A stretch of DNA of 64,000 bases from Terriglobia bacterium (GTDB taxonomy: Bacteria > Acidobacteriota > Terriglobia > Terriglobales > Acidobacteriaceae): assembly GCA_020073185.1 (NCBI GenBank), contig JAIQFT010000024.1, forward strand, positions 24,369 to 88,368, given 5' to 3'. Of this stretch, positions 16,790-25,544 are shown piece by piece. Positions within the stretch are counted from its first letter, which is position 1, and every line of letters begins with the position of its first letter. The translations under genes and the position numbers were made by a program. The notes under the pieces are model-generated. The model saw only the letters and a program-made list of their open reading frames with translations, was not told the DNA's origin and ran no database searches.

Positions 16790-17356
16790 ATGAAGTTTAA
16801 TTTGCGAAACTTAGAGAAGTTCCTGAACAAGGCGTTGATTACGAAACTCGAACGCGATCTTCTCAAGCTGAGAATGGTAAAGGAAGCCGACCTTGAGTGC
16901 CGGGTCTACTATCACCTTTCGCATTTGCTTGTGAAGTACCGCGAGTGGAAACTTTTTGCAAGAAAGTATTCCAGGCACACAGGCACGTTTAGTGATTTTC
17001 TTTTGTTTGAAAACGAGCAGCCGCGTGTGGCCATTGAACTGAAGTGGAACCGGTCAGAAATCTCTAAGAAGGACCGAAAAAGTTTGGGTCTTTGTATAAA
17101 ACAGCTCCGTGTAAACAAGGCGTATTTTATTACAACGCTTATTGGTGGCCGAAAGTACCGCAAGATCAGCAAACAAGCATCGGAAAAGAATTACTTATTC
17201 GAACTCGTTGTCCAACTTCCATTGGCAGGCTCTGAGTTGGAGCGTTGGAAACGCGAACGCGGATTGTACATGTCACAGATGCAGTTTCGAACAAGGAGAC
17301 GGGACCGCGCCGTGAAGAACAAAGCTGTTCGGCGTAAGCGAAGTGGTAATTCCTAA
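16790..17356 (+). CDS. Unknown protein with PD-(D/E)XK-like nuclease motif
   Basis: 188-residue very basic protein. The segment GTFSDFLLFENE followed 12 residues later by VAIELKWNR has the D...ExK spacing and hydrophobic strands of the PD-(D/E)XK nuclease core. The later part (FITTLIGGRKYRKISKQ) would supply another strand-helix. Base composition is clearly AT-richer than the surroundings and codon use differs (many AAA, AAG and TTT codons), suggesting transfer. It follows proline dehydrogenase by 24 nt and overlaps the 3' end of the convergent GT39 gene by 4 nt. Nuclease activity is inference from one motif. Confidence 0.6.
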   Translation: MKFNLRNLEKFLNKALITKLERDLLKLRMVKEADLECRVYYHLSHLLVKYREWKLFARKYSRHTGTFSDFLLFENEQPRVAIELKWNRSEISKKDRKSLGLCIKQLRVNKAYFITTLIGGRKYRKISKQASEKNYLFELVVQLPLAGSELERWKRERGLYMSQMQFRTRRRDRAVKNKAVRRKRSGNS

Positions 17357-18903
17357 TTCCAGTGCTTGTAGTGGCTCCAGACCTTTCGCAGGTCGAACTT
17401 CGCGCCCCGGCATAGATAGATAGGCGTGTTTTCTTCCGCCATCCCGAAGCGGTCGTAATGATCGAACGCCTGCCAACTCGCACAATTGTCCCGGACATCT
17501 TCCTGACTGAACTGCAGAAAGATGAAATTGCGGTAGTCCTCGGTGGGCGGGCCCCAGTACCAGTGAGTCTGGTGGCGGGAGAATGCGCGCGGGAGGCCAT
17601 ACTGGGGACCGAACATGTTCATGGCGCCGGCCTCGCCGTAGTTGCCGGCCAGGATGCCGGTCCGGGCGCGCTCCTCCGGCGGTAGTGCGTTGTAAATGTC
17701 GGCGACCTCACGCGCCATTTCCGGCCACCCGAACTGGTCTCCGATCGGCTGCGGCAACGGGCCCGCGTGATTGACCTCCGCCTTGGGCGGCTTGAACCCC
17801 AGCGCCTTCGTGTACGCCATGTAACTCTCCGGCGAAAGCATCCAGGTCGCCAGCGGCAGTGTGGGCAGGGTGGCAATCAGTAGGATCGCCACCACCGCGG
17901 CTCTCGTCCATGCAGCGCGCGCCGCCAACCACCGTTCGATCGCCACTCCGCCGGCGGCGAAGAGCATGGGGTATATCGGGAACAGGTAATAATCCTTGGC
18001 GTGCGCGGTTTCCATGCTCACGAAGAAAACCAGGAAGGTCAGCCCCAGCACGCGCCGCCGTTGCTCCCACAGCAGCCACATGAGCCCGGTCAGCCAAACC
18101 GGGAACAGAATTGGGTGCGTGGCGATGATCTGTTCCTTGGTAAAGGCCAGCGGACCGAGGACAACGTTCTTGCCTGACCGGCGAACGTTTTCCAGGTCTT
18201 CGATCGTCGGGAAATGGTGCCGGATTTGCCAGATCAGGTTGGGTACGAATAGCGCCACCGCGAGCGCGCCCGCAATCCAGATCCACGGCTTCAGAAACTC
18301 CCGCCGATACTGGGTTAGCAGGAGCGCTACTGTCACCGCAAATCCGAAGAACAGCGTGGAGTGCTTGTTCTCCAGCCCCAGTCCGGCGAGCACTCCGAAC
18401 CACACCCACAGGCGCGAATCGCCGCTGCGCAGCATGCGCGCGATCACCAATAAGCAGCCCATCCAGAACAGCGGCTCGAACGCGTTCATGGTCAACAGGC
18501 TGTTCATGACTAGCAGGCCGGGACACATCAGGACGGCCAAGCCGGTGAGGAACTGGGCATAGCGTCCTCCGCCCAACTCGCGCGCGATCAGCATCGAGAG
18601 CGCCACCAGCGCCGTGCCCGCCAGCGCCGGCAGGATGCGCAGCGCCGCCAGCGATCCGCCCATCAGCAACGCTGCCTTGGCATACAACGCGATCAGCGGC
18701 GCGCAATCCACGTAGCCCCAGTCAAGGTGCCGCGCCAAGTCGAGGTAGTAGAGCTCGTCGCGAAAGTAGCCGTAGTGCCGCACGCTGGTGAAAATGTGCA
18801 GCAGCAGCTTGGCCGCGCACAGGCCGATCAACGCTCCCGTTGCTATGCGTGGAAGCGGCTGGCTCTCGGTATCAACATGAATTTCTACGGCGCTGCTTGA
18901 CAT
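17353..18903 (-). CDS. GT39-family membrane glycosyltransferase (PMT/ArnT-like)
   Basis: 516-residue polytopic membrane protein. The first extracytoplasmic loop has the acidic motif YFRDELYYLDLARHLDWGYV, the typical Asp-Glu of dolichyl-phosphate-mannose / undecaprenyl-phosphate sugar transferases of GT39/GT83 type. About ten membrane spans follow, and a C-terminal soluble domain of about 130 residues includes the segments GILAGNYGEAGAMN and QTHWYWGPPTEDY. It probably moves a lipid-linked sugar onto an acceptor on the outer face of the inner membrane. It lies 262 nt downstream of the NCS1 permease gene on the same strand. Confidence 0.88.
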   Translation of the reverse strand: MSSSAVEIHVDTESQPLPRIATGALIGLCAAKLLLHIFTSVRHYGYFRDELYYLDLARHLDWGYVDCAPLIALYAKAALLMGGSLAALRILPALAGTALVALSMLIARELGGGRYAQFLTGLAVLMCPGLLVMNSLLTMNAFEPLFWMGCLLVIARMLRSGDSRLWVWFGVLAGLGLENKHSTLFFGFAVTVALLLTQYRREFLKPWIWIAGALAVALFVPNLIWQIRHHFPTIEDLENVRRSGKNVVLGPLAFTKEQIIATHPILFPVWLTGLMWLLWEQRRRVLGLTFLVFFVSMETAHAKDYYLFPIYPMLFAAGGVAIERWLAARAAWTRAAVVAILLIATLPTLPLATWMLSPESYMAYTKALGFKPPKAEVNHAGPLPQPIGDQFGWPEMAREVADIYNALPPEERARTGILAGNYGEAGAMNMFGPQYGLPRAFSRHQTHWYWGPPTEDYRNFIFLQFSQEDVRDNCASWQAFDHYDRFGMAEENTPIYLCRGAKFDLRKVWSHYKHWN

Positions 18904-19026
18904 GGCTGAAATGGCATTTCCTCGCGGACTATGCCGGTTCGATGGCCCTACGCGGCGAATTTATCCTGAGCAACAATTCTGCAGGCGATGCAGCGAAATC
19001 CGAGCCCCAGCGGGGCGAATGACAAT

Positions 19027-19050
19027 AACCCGCCGCTTCAGCGGCGGGTT
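19027..19050. repeat. Perfect hairpin AACCCGCCGC-TTCA-GCGGCGGGTT
   Basis: Ten-nt perfect arms (19027-19036 and 19041-19050) with loop TTCA, in the gap between the NCS1 permease and the GT39 gene. It could serve as a transcriptional terminator, but has no U tract. The same loop recurs at 42381-42400 and 63934-63955 with different arms. Confidence 0.7.
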
Positions 19051-19165
19051 GGAGTGGGAGGAATCGCTGGAGTGCCGTAGGCACGGCTGAAGTTCTCACA
19101 CGGGCTCAGCAGTGCCGGAGACGCTCACCGGGCAAGGCCCGTTAAGGACGACCAGCAGGAATCCG

Positions 19166-20629
19166 CTAATCCGCCGCCGCCCGTTCCCCCGCTTCCTCGA
19201 CGTACGGCTTGCTCATCATTTCCGGCAGGCAATAGGCGACGAACGACACGCCGAACCCGACAAACCACGAATAGTCGTACAACACCCGCAGCGCCGGAAC
19301 CACCAATCCAATCCACGCCGCGGCACAGCCCAGCAGCGTGGCGACGATTCCGCGCCGGTTCCATCCGCCATAGATGCCGTTGCCCAGGTAGAGATCGTCA
19401 ACCTCGAGCCGCCGCCGGCGCACAAGCCAGTAGTCGGCGATGAGCACGCCCGCAATCGAGCCCAGCCCGCCGGAATATCCCAGCAGCCATTTGAAGATGT
19501 AGCCCGATGGATCGGCCAGCAGCTTCCAGGGCTGCATCGCGATTCCAATCAGCCCAGTCAGCAGCCCTCCGCGCCGGAAGGTGATGAGCCGCGGAAAGGC
19601 GTTGGCAAAATCGTTGGCCGGTGAAACCACGTTGGCGGCGATGTTCACCGACAGCGTCGCTACCACCACCGTGAACATCGAAATCGCCACGATCCACGGC
19701 TGGGTGAACTTTCCCACCAGCTCAACCGGGTCCCAGATCGCCTTGCCATAAATGATGGCGGTCGCGCTGGTGATCACCACGCCCATAAAGGCAAAAACCG
19801 TCATCGTGGTCGGCAGCGCAACCACCTGCCCGACCGCCTGCTCGCGCTGGCTGCGGCCGAAGCGCGTGAAATCCGGCATATTCAGCGACAGCGTCGCCCA
19901 GAATCCGATCATCGCACTGAGCGACGGCACGAACACCGGCCAAAATTCACGCCACGTCGCGAACTTGCCCTTCTGCGCCAAGATGGGTCCGAGCCCGTGC
20001 GCTCGCCCCAGCGCCCACCACACCAGCAGCGCGGTCATCACCAGCACAAACGGCGCCGCCCAGTTTTCCACCTTTCTCAGCAGGTCCATTCCCCGATAGA
20101 CCACCAGGATATTCAGACCCCAGAACAGCAGGAAGGAAATCCATTCCGTCGGCGTGTGGCCGCCGAAGTTGCCGGGAATCGCCGTCGTCCATCCCGGCCA
20201 GAGCACGCGGAAGAACACGTGGAGCGCCTGCCCCCCGATCCAAGCCTGTATGCCGAACCAACCGCAGGCCACCAGCGCCCGCATCAGCGCCGGCAAGTTC
20301 GATCCGCGCGTCCCGTACGCTGCTCGCGCAAACACCGGAAACGGAATGCCGTACTTGGTGCCCGCATGGGAATTGAGCAGGATCGGAACCAGCACGATGG
20401 TGTTGCCGAGCAGGATCGTCAGCAGAGCCTGTTTCCAGTCCATGCCCGCGCCGATCAGGCCTGAGGCCAGCATGTAGGTCGGAATGCAGTGCGCCATCGC
20501 GATCCACAGCGCGGCATAGTTGTACGTGCCCCAGGTGCGCCGCGCCGGATCGGTCGGCGCCAAGTCCTTGTTGTAGAGCGGGCTCGATTCAATCGAGCGC
20601 TTCGGCGGAGACATTCCTGAGAACCCCAC
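19166..20629 (-). CDS. NCS1-family nucleobase/allantoin/thiamine permease
   Basis: 487-residue membrane protein with about 12 spans. The N-terminal signature KDLAPTDPARRTWGTYNYAALWI, followed by PTYMLASGLIGAGMDWKQAL, is that of NCS1 cation symporters (cytosine, uracil, hydantoin, allantoin or thiamine). SHAGTKYGIPFPVFARAAYG and GWFGIQAWIGG are further conserved blocks with substrate-contacting residues. The substrate cannot be fixed from sequence by eye. It is divergent from a MarR regulator, with a perfect 12-nt palindrome between them, so the regulator may control it. Confidence 0.93.
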   Translation of the reverse strand: MGFSGMSPPKRSIESSPLYNKDLAPTDPARRTWGTYNYAALWIAMAHCIPTYMLASGLIGAGMDWKQALLTILLGNTIVLVPILLNSHAGTKYGIPFPVFARAAYGTRGSNLPALMRALVACGWFGIQAWIGGQALHVFFRVLWPGWTTAIPGNFGGHTPTEWISFLLFWGLNILVVYRGMDLLRKVENWAAPFVLVMTALLVWWALGRAHGLGPILAQKGKFATWREFWPVFVPSLSAMIGFWATLSLNMPDFTRFGRSQREQAVGQVVALPTTMTVFAFMGVVITSATAIIYGKAIWDPVELVGKFTQPWIVAISMFTVVVATLSVNIAANVVSPANDFANAFPRLITFRRGGLLTGLIGIAMQPWKLLADPSGYIFKWLLGYSGGLGSIAGVLIADYWLVRRRRLEVDDLYLGNGIYGGWNRRGIVATLLGCAAAWIGLVVPALRVLYDYSWFVGFGVSFVAYCLPEMMSKPYVEEAGERAAAD

Positions 20630-20691
20630 GTTCAGGGCATTGTACCCGGGAAGACGAAGCGTCTCAGCGAAATTTTCTGCACCAACGTTAT

Positions 20692-20703
20692 ATGTATATA
20701 CAT
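20692..20703. promoter_or_regulatory. Palindrome ATGTATATACAT, candidate MarR operator
   Basis: Perfect 12-nt palindrome in the 84-nt gap between the divergent NCS1 permease (start 20629) and MarR-family gene (start 20714). MarR proteins commonly bind short AT-rich dyads overlapping their own promoter. Function is inferred from position. Confidence 0.4.
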
Positions 20704-20713
20704 CTATCTATCC

Positions 20714-21148
20714 ATGATCGCTACCTCGTTACCGACGCTGGCTTGCATGTGCGCCAGCTTTCGCCGGGCGTCGCGGGCGCTCACCCAGCTCTACGACGAA
20801 GCGCTTCGGCCCGTTGGCCTGCGCGCCACCCAGTTCACCGTCTTGCAGGCACTCTCGCGGGCCGGGGAGGTATCGCAGGGCGAACTCGGCCGCATTCTGG
20901 CCATGGACAGCACGACGCTGACGCGGACGCTGGTCATCATGGCGAGACATCGCTGGATCGAGAAGGACCACGGCAAGGATCGACGGCAACGCCTGCTCCG
21001 CCTCAGCAAGCCCGGACATGAACAACTCAAGCGTGCACTTCCCGCTTGGCAGGACGCGCAAGTGCTGCTGCGCCGCCGTCTCGGAGGCGCACACTGGCGC
21101 GAACTGCTCAACCTGACCACCGAACTCACAAAGGTAGTTACAACCTAG
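20714..21148 (+). CDS. MarR-family transcriptional regulator
   Basis: 144 residues with the MarR winged helix. The helix-turn-helix is GLRATQFTVLQALSRAG then SQGELGRILAMDSTTLTRTL. The wing has the basic tip RHRWIEKDHGKDRRQR. Flanking helices for dimerisation are present (LTQLYDEALRPVG; LLNLTTELTKVV). It is divergent from the NCS1 permease and followed after 10 nt by a membrane protein gene, which is probably in the same transcript. Likely ligand and targets unknown. Confidence 0.92.
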   Translation: MIATSLPTLACMCASFRRASRALTQLYDEALRPVGLRATQFTVLQALSRAGEVSQGELGRILAMDSTTLTRTLVIMARHRWIEKDHGKDRRQRLLRLSKPGHEQLKRALPAWQDAQVLLRRRLGGAHWRELLNLTTELTKVVTT

Positions 21149-21158
21149 GAGATCCGTT

Positions 21159-21791
21159 ATGACCAACTATGGAAAGTTCGCGATCACGCTGATCGCCGCC
21201 TGGTTTCTCGCTTCACTGGCCGCGTCAGCGGCACATCTATTCGAGAGCGACAGCGCCCAGCTTGCGTTCCCGGTGGCAATAGCTGCGCTTACACCGCTCG
21301 TCCTGTTTGGGGTGTGGTTCGCCATCTCGCCGGGGTTTCAGCGGTTCACCCGCTCGCTGGATCCGCGCCTCCTCACGATCGTTCAGACTTGGAGGATAGG
21401 CGGCCTTGTCTTCGTCGTTCTGTATGCCTTCGGCCTCCTTCCCGGCGTCTTTGCGCTGCCGGCGGGCTGGGGAGACTTCGCCATCGGAGTGACGGCGCCC
21501 TGGATCGCGTGGAGGCTTGCCAGTCCCGGCCACCGCATCGGCTTCATCCTCTGGCAAGTGCTCGGCATGATTGACTTGGTCAACGCCGTGTCGCTGGGCA
21601 CGACCGCAAGGCTCATCAGCCCGAGTGCTCCGTCCATGCAGCCTTTGACTGTGCTGCCCCTGAGCATGATCCCGACCTTCGTCGTCCCCTTGCTCCTGAT
21701 CTTCCACTTCATTTGCATTGCGCAAGCCAGGCAGTGGCAAGCGGACCGGAACTCAGCCGCCGGACGGCAGCTTCAGTCCTCCGCCGCATGA
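21159..21791 (+). CDS. Six-span membrane protein of unknown function
   Basis: 210 residues with about six hydrophobic segments: ITLIAAWFLASLAASA, VAIAALTPLVLFGVWFA, IGGLVFVVLYAFGLLP, IGVTAPWIAWRLA, ILWQVLGMIDLVNAV and FVVPLLLIFHFICIA. No transporter signature is recognised. AGGAG directly precedes the ATG, 10 nt after the MarR stop codon. This supports co-transcription with, and regulation by, the MarR protein. The gap of about 330 nt after this gene holds no recognisable feature. Confidence 0.7.
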   Translation: MTNYGKFAITLIAAWFLASLAASAAHLFESDSAQLAFPVAIAALTPLVLFGVWFAISPGFQRFTRSLDPRLLTIVQTWRIGGLVFVVLYAFGLLPGVFALPAGWGDFAIGVTAPWIAWRLASPGHRIGFILWQVLGMIDLVNAVSLGTTARLISPSAPSMQPLTVLPLSMIPTFVVPLLLIFHFICIAQARQWQADRNSAAGRQLQSSAA

Positions 21792-22125
21792 GTGGCGACA
21801 TGGCATGTCTCGGGAGAGGTTTAACGCGAGCTCAGGTCCGAGGACCGCTTGCAGTTAGTTCCTCTCCCCGTTGCCACTCTCGGTCCCGGATATCTTGGCA
21901 GCATCATTCTCGTACCCCGACATGTCGCTGGTGTGGCACGGATCCCGCGCGTTTTGCAACATGCTGCGAAAAGGTTCGGATTTCGAGGAGTAAGGAAGCG
22001 TTCCCGCCTTAGCGAGACTCTGTGGCGGAAGCAGCATGATCGGCAGGTTGGGTGGTTTGACTCTTTGCGCATCCATGAACGCTTCCGGCGGCCCTCGCCA
22101 TCTCGTTTCTTGCTACCATGAGGTT

Positions 22126-22983
22126 GTGCCGCGCGATCAACAATCCGGGGCCGTGGCGGAGGCCTTTGCCTCCCTGGTGGGCCCGCACGTCGACGATGAG
22201 CGCATTCCGCTGGATCGAGCCGCCCTGACCATTGCCCGCACCGAATACCCCGATCTCGACTTCGACCCGTATCTTGGCCGGCTCGAGGAACTGGCGCGCT
22301 GCGCAAAAGCCCGCCTGCCGCGAGTTGCGGAGCCCGGCGAAACCATCGCCGCGCTCAACTACGTGCTGTTCGAGCAGGAGGGGTTCCGCGGCAATCGCGA
22401 GGACTACTACGATCCGCGCAACTCGTTCCTTAACGACGTGCTCCAGCGCAAGCTCGGCATTCCCATCACCCTGGCGCTGGTCTACATGGAAGTCGCGCGG
22501 CGGATCGGGTTTCCGCTATTCGGTGTCGGCATGCCGGGACATTTTCTGCTCAAGCACTACGATGTCGAAGGCCGCGAAACCCTGATTGACGCGTTCAACC
22601 GCGGCGCCATCGTGACCGCGCGCGAATGTCAGAATCGGCTGGACGAAATTTATTCCGGACAACTGCCACTGCAGCCGCAGTTCCTGCTCTCGGTGAGCCG
22701 ACGGCAGATGTTGACCCGCATTCTGAACAACTTGAAAAACGTGTACCGGGCGGCGCGCAATCTTCGCAAGGCTCTGGTCGTAGTGGACCTGATCTGCGCG
22801 ATTTATCCGCGCTCGCCCGAGGACGTGAAGCAGCGCGCGTTGCTGCGCTACAGCGTGGGCCAGTTGCGCGGCGCAGTCGAGGATCTGGAAGAGTATCTGA
22901 AAATGTCGCCGGACGCCTCCGATGCGGATGAAGTCCGCCACACCGCGCTGTCCATCCGGCGATCCCTGGCGACGAGGAATTAG
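22126..22983 (+). CDS. SirB1-family transglutaminase-like protein
   Basis: 285 residues from a GTG start. The frame extends upstream to an ATG at 22036, but those 30 residues lack conservation. Domain order is that of the SirB1 family: IPLDRAALTIARTEYPDLD, LNYVLFEQEGFRGNREDYYDPRNSFLNDVLQRKLGIPITLALVYMEVARR with the transglutaminase-like fold, and FGVGMPGHFLLKHY. A C-terminal helical repeat resembles a TPR (RNLRKALVVVDLICAIYP then GQLRGAVEDLEEYLKM). The catalytic Cys of true transglutaminases is absent at the ITLALVY position. Function in the cell unknown. Confidence 0.82.
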   Translation: MPRDQQSGAVAEAFASLVGPHVDDERIPLDRAALTIARTEYPDLDFDPYLGRLEELARCAKARLPRVAEPGETIAALNYVLFEQEGFRGNREDYYDPRNSFLNDVLQRKLGIPITLALVYMEVARRIGFPLFGVGMPGHFLLKHYDVEGRETLIDAFNRGAIVTARECQNRLDEIYSGQLPLQPQFLLSVSRRQMLTRILNNLKNVYRAARNLRKALVVVDLICAIYPRSPEDVKQRALLRYSVGQLRGAVEDLEEYLKMSPDASDADEVRHTALSIRRSLATRN

Positions 22984-23026
22984 GCTCCGGTTTGCGGTTG
23001 TCGGTTTCAGGTACCGTTAAACCGCT

Positions 23027-23674
23027 CTACCGTGGCGGCGGTTGCGGCCCGCGATTGGGATTGGGTGTGATGCCGATCGTGCTCATGCCGCGCAGCAAGC
23101 CGCGCTCTTGTTCTGAATAGTTGTCGCGGTACTCGGGCGAGTCGAGGACCTTCTGGCGCTCCTCGGGGCTCAAGCCCTGCAACTGCTGGAAGGCGCGATG
23201 CAGTTCATTCTGGCGGTCCTGCGGCAGGGCGCGGAACTGGTGGAACATCTCGCGCAGGCGCTGCCGCTGTTCGGGAGGAAGGTGCTCAAAGGTCTCCATG
23301 CGCTGCAGAATGCGGTCCTTCTGCTCTGGAGGAAGGTGGGTGAAGTTCTGCAGACGCTGGCGCATGCGCTGCTGACGCTCGGGCGCAAGGCGTAGGAACT
23401 CTGGGTCCTGCTCCAGTTTGCGCAACTGCTGGTCGGGCGGAAGGTTTTCATTGTGGCGGAGCCAGTCGCCCATGTGCGGGCCAGGACCACGAAACACGGG
23501 TCCTTGCGGCCGTACCGGAGAAACGAAGCGGGGCGCGCTTACCGGCGGCGGCGGCGGCGCGTCCTTGCGCTTCTCGCCTTTTTTCCCGGGCGGACCGCCA
23601 CCCTGAGCCGCGGCCATGCCCACGCTCAAGGCGAGCACCCCGATCACGGCAATGAATTTCCGGCCCAACTTCAT
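23027..23674 (-). CDS. Exported DUF3106-like protein
   Basis: 215 residues with a signal peptide (FIAVIGVLALSVGMAAAQ). A Pro-rich stretch is followed by repeated helical units with the pattern LPPEQRQRL, as in LPPEQKDRIL, LPPEQRQRLRE, LPQDRQNEL and LSPEERQKVL. This is the DUF3106 style, a periplasmic helical repeat related in character to CpxP/heavy-metal-responsive proteins. GGGGAGAG precedes the ATG. It is the last gene of a three-gene operon with an ECF sigma factor and its anti-sigma factor, separated by 7-12 nt. It may be the envelope sensor or target of that system. Confidence 0.8.
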   Translation of the reverse strand: MKLGRKFIAVIGVLALSVGMAAAQGGGPPGKKGEKRKDAPPPPPVSAPRFVSPVRPQGPVFRGPGPHMGDWLRHNENLPPDQQLRKLEQDPEFLRLAPERQQRMRQRLQNFTHLPPEQKDRILQRMETFEHLPPEQRQRLREMFHQFRALPQDRQNELHRAFQQLQGLSPEERQKVLDSPEYRDNYSEQERGLLRGMSTIGITPNPNRGPQPPPR

Positions 23675-23681
23675 CTCTCCC

Positions 23682-24155
23682 CTAATTCTGTACCGTAGCT
23701 GGTGTCATTTCCAAATCGTCAAGCATATCGAAATCGGCCAGCAGATCGTGATTGCGGTCGAGATACTCCAGATCGCCGACCGCGGTGCCTGGCCTGAGCG
23801 CCACACTGGTCCGATTGGAGCCATTATCCTTCACATCCCGGCTTCCCTGGAAGAGGCTGATGCTGGCAACCATGAGGACCATCAACGTGACCGCCCAGGC
23901 AGGCTTGCGAAACCAAGCCAGCCAGTTGGCGGGACGCGCCTGCTCCTCGCGCACACGGGCGCGTAGGCGCGTCATAAAATACGGGCTGAGGTCAGTCGGC
24001 GCTTTCCACTCTTCTAACAGCCCCATGGTCTGGCGCAGGGAAGCCAGTTCGGCGGCGCAGGAAGCGCACCCGGCCAGATGGTCCCGCAGTTCGCCGGGAC
24101 CGGTCTCTCCGTCCATCAAGTCCAGCAGACGCTCGCGAATCTGTTTGCAGTTCAT
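23682..24155 (-). CDS. Zinc-finger anti-sigma factor
   Basis: 157 residues. The N-terminal ZAS-type domain has Cys3, His26, Cys30 and Cys33 (DHLAGCASC), the HxxxCxxC zinc site that binds ECF sigma factors. One membrane span lies at about residues 86-103 (AWAVTLMVLMVASISLF), followed by a roughly 50-residue acidic extracytoplasmic tail. It lies 12 nt downstream of the ECF sigma gene, as expected for its cognate inhibitor. The release signal is not evident. Confidence 0.88.
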   Translation of the reverse strand: MNCKQIRERLLDLMDGETGPGELRDHLAGCASCAAELASLRQTMGLLEEWKAPTDLSPYFMTRLRARVREEQARPANWLAWFRKPAWAVTLMVLMVASISLFQGSRDVKDNGSNRTSVALRPGTAVGDLEYLDRNHDLLADFDMLDDLEMTPATVQN

Positions 24156-24167
24156 GACAACACACCC

Positions 24168-24938
24168 TTAAATAAAATCCTTCAGCTTCTCGCGCAGCGT
24201 TTCGTAGGCGCGGAAAAGCAGCGACTTGGTCGCCGACTCGCTCAACTTGAGCACTTCGGCGATTTGCCGGTAGTCCATCCCCTGGTACTTGTGCATGAGC
24301 ACGGCCAACCGCTGGCGTTCGGGCAGATTGTGCACGTGCTGGCGAATCGCAGCCAGCCTCTCCTGCCGCAACAGCACTTGTTCGGCGGAGGGAGCGCCGT
24401 CGGCGAGGTCAGGGGTCTGCCCGGTTTCGCTGTCGGCCTCGTCCAGGTGCACGGCTAGTTCCGGCTTCTCGTACTTCGTGTCGCGCGCGTGGTTCACCGC
24501 CAGGTTGGTGGCGATGCGGTACAGCCAGGTGCTGAACTTGGCTTCCGCATTGTAGGTGGCGCGTGAGCGATACACCCGCAGGAAAACTTCCTGCACCAGC
24601 TCTTCGGTCACCGAACTATTGCGCGCCATGCGGTACATGAAACTCAGCATGGGGCGGCGAAACTTGGTGACCAGGTACTCAAAGGCCGCGTCGTCGCCGT
24701 GTTTAACGCGGAGCATGACGTCGGCGTCGGTCATGGCTTCATAGCTGACCGGCGCAGATACCTGCAACCCCGCCTCGCTGCGACGCCGGTCGCCCGGGAG
24801 CAACCCTCGGTCGATGGCCACGCTGCTCACACCTGATCTAACCCCAATGGGGGAAGAAAGTTGTGGGTCGGAAGGGCGCCTGGGAGCGGGTCTGGGGCCG
24901 CTTTTCAGGGAGTCGGGTTTGGGTTTGAATTCGGCCAT
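24168..24938 (-). CDS. ECF RNA polymerase sigma factor
   Basis: Sigma-70 family, extracytoplasmic-function type. Region 2 is visible as FEYLVTKFRRPMLSFMYRMA and VQEVFLRVYRSRATYN, followed by FSTWLYRIATNLAVNHAR. Region 4 is LPERQRLAVLMHKYQGMDY then AEVLKLSESATKSLLFRAYETLR. The N-terminus is uncertain: ATG 24938 is used here, but a GTG at 24821 (VAIDRGLLPGD) is also reasonable, and the frame stays open further upstream without family support. It heads an operon with an anti-sigma factor and an exported DUF3106-like protein. Confidence 0.9.
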   Translation of the reverse strand: MAEFKPKPDSLKSGPRPAPRRPSDPQLSSPIGVRSGVSSVAIDRGLLPGDRRRSEAGLQVSAPVSYEAMTDADVMLRVKHGDDAAFEYLVTKFRRPMLSFMYRMARNSSVTEELVQEVFLRVYRSRATYNAEAKFSTWLYRIATNLAVNHARDTKYEKPELAVHLDEADSETGQTPDLADGAPSAEQVLLRQERLAAIRQHVHNLPERQRLAVLMHKYQGMDYRQIAEVLKLSESATKSLLFRAYETLREKLKDFI

Positions 24939-25086
24939 TCGGACGGGGGTGAAACCCCGTTCCGACATTATCTCAAAGACGCGCAAAATTGCAGAATCGG
25001 CGCAGATCGCCATACTACCTCGACGATGGTGGCCGCATCTAATGGCAACTCGGTGGCACTGGTTTTGTGCCAGGCAGGGAGGCCGC

Positions 25087-25263
25087 ATGCCCGCAAACCC
25101 CGAGTACCTGAGCGTCCTCTCGCAAGTTGTTGCCTGCATCCGGCAAGCCCTGGACGATGCCAGGCTTCCCGATCTCACCCCCGAAGAAGTGGCCGACTGG
25201 CTGCACAGCATGACCGTCGAGGAGGTGCGCGCGGTCTGGCAGAGCAAAGGCCGCGCTGCTTGA
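25087..25263 (+). CDS. Small protein of unknown function
   Basis: 58 residues: MPANPEYLSVLSQVVACIRQ and onward, mostly helical, ending in a charged helix (MTVEEVRAVWQSKGRAA). GGGAGG is placed 4-9 nt before the ATG, a good ribosome binding site, and supports this start over longer frames. It is divergent from the ECF operon and precedes a tRNA gene. No family recognised. Confidence 0.5.
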   Translation: MPANPEYLSVLSQVVACIRQALDDARLPDLTPEEVADWLHSMTVEEVRAVWQSKGRAA

Positions 25264-25443
25264 TTCTTGACCCATTTCCGCCCGCACGTACGCGAGTTGG
25301 CGCTCCCGCTCGCCCGCTCGAGGTGTCTAGAAACGGTTGGACACCGGTTGCGAGTCCGGTGTAATCTGGCTTTGGGTGCGCGTTCTAAAGCGCGTAAGCC
25401 TTTTCTCCTCTGTACCCGCCGGAAGCACGAAGGCGCAGGCGTG

Positions 25444-25518
<75 letters not shown>

Positions 25519-25544
25519 TTTCTCAGGGCTTCGGCCTTTAGCCT

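Noticed and set aside
24939..25247. N-terminal extension of the ECF sigma factor frame
   Set aside because: The upstream codons overlap a divergent small gene with a good ribosome site and show no sigma-factor features.
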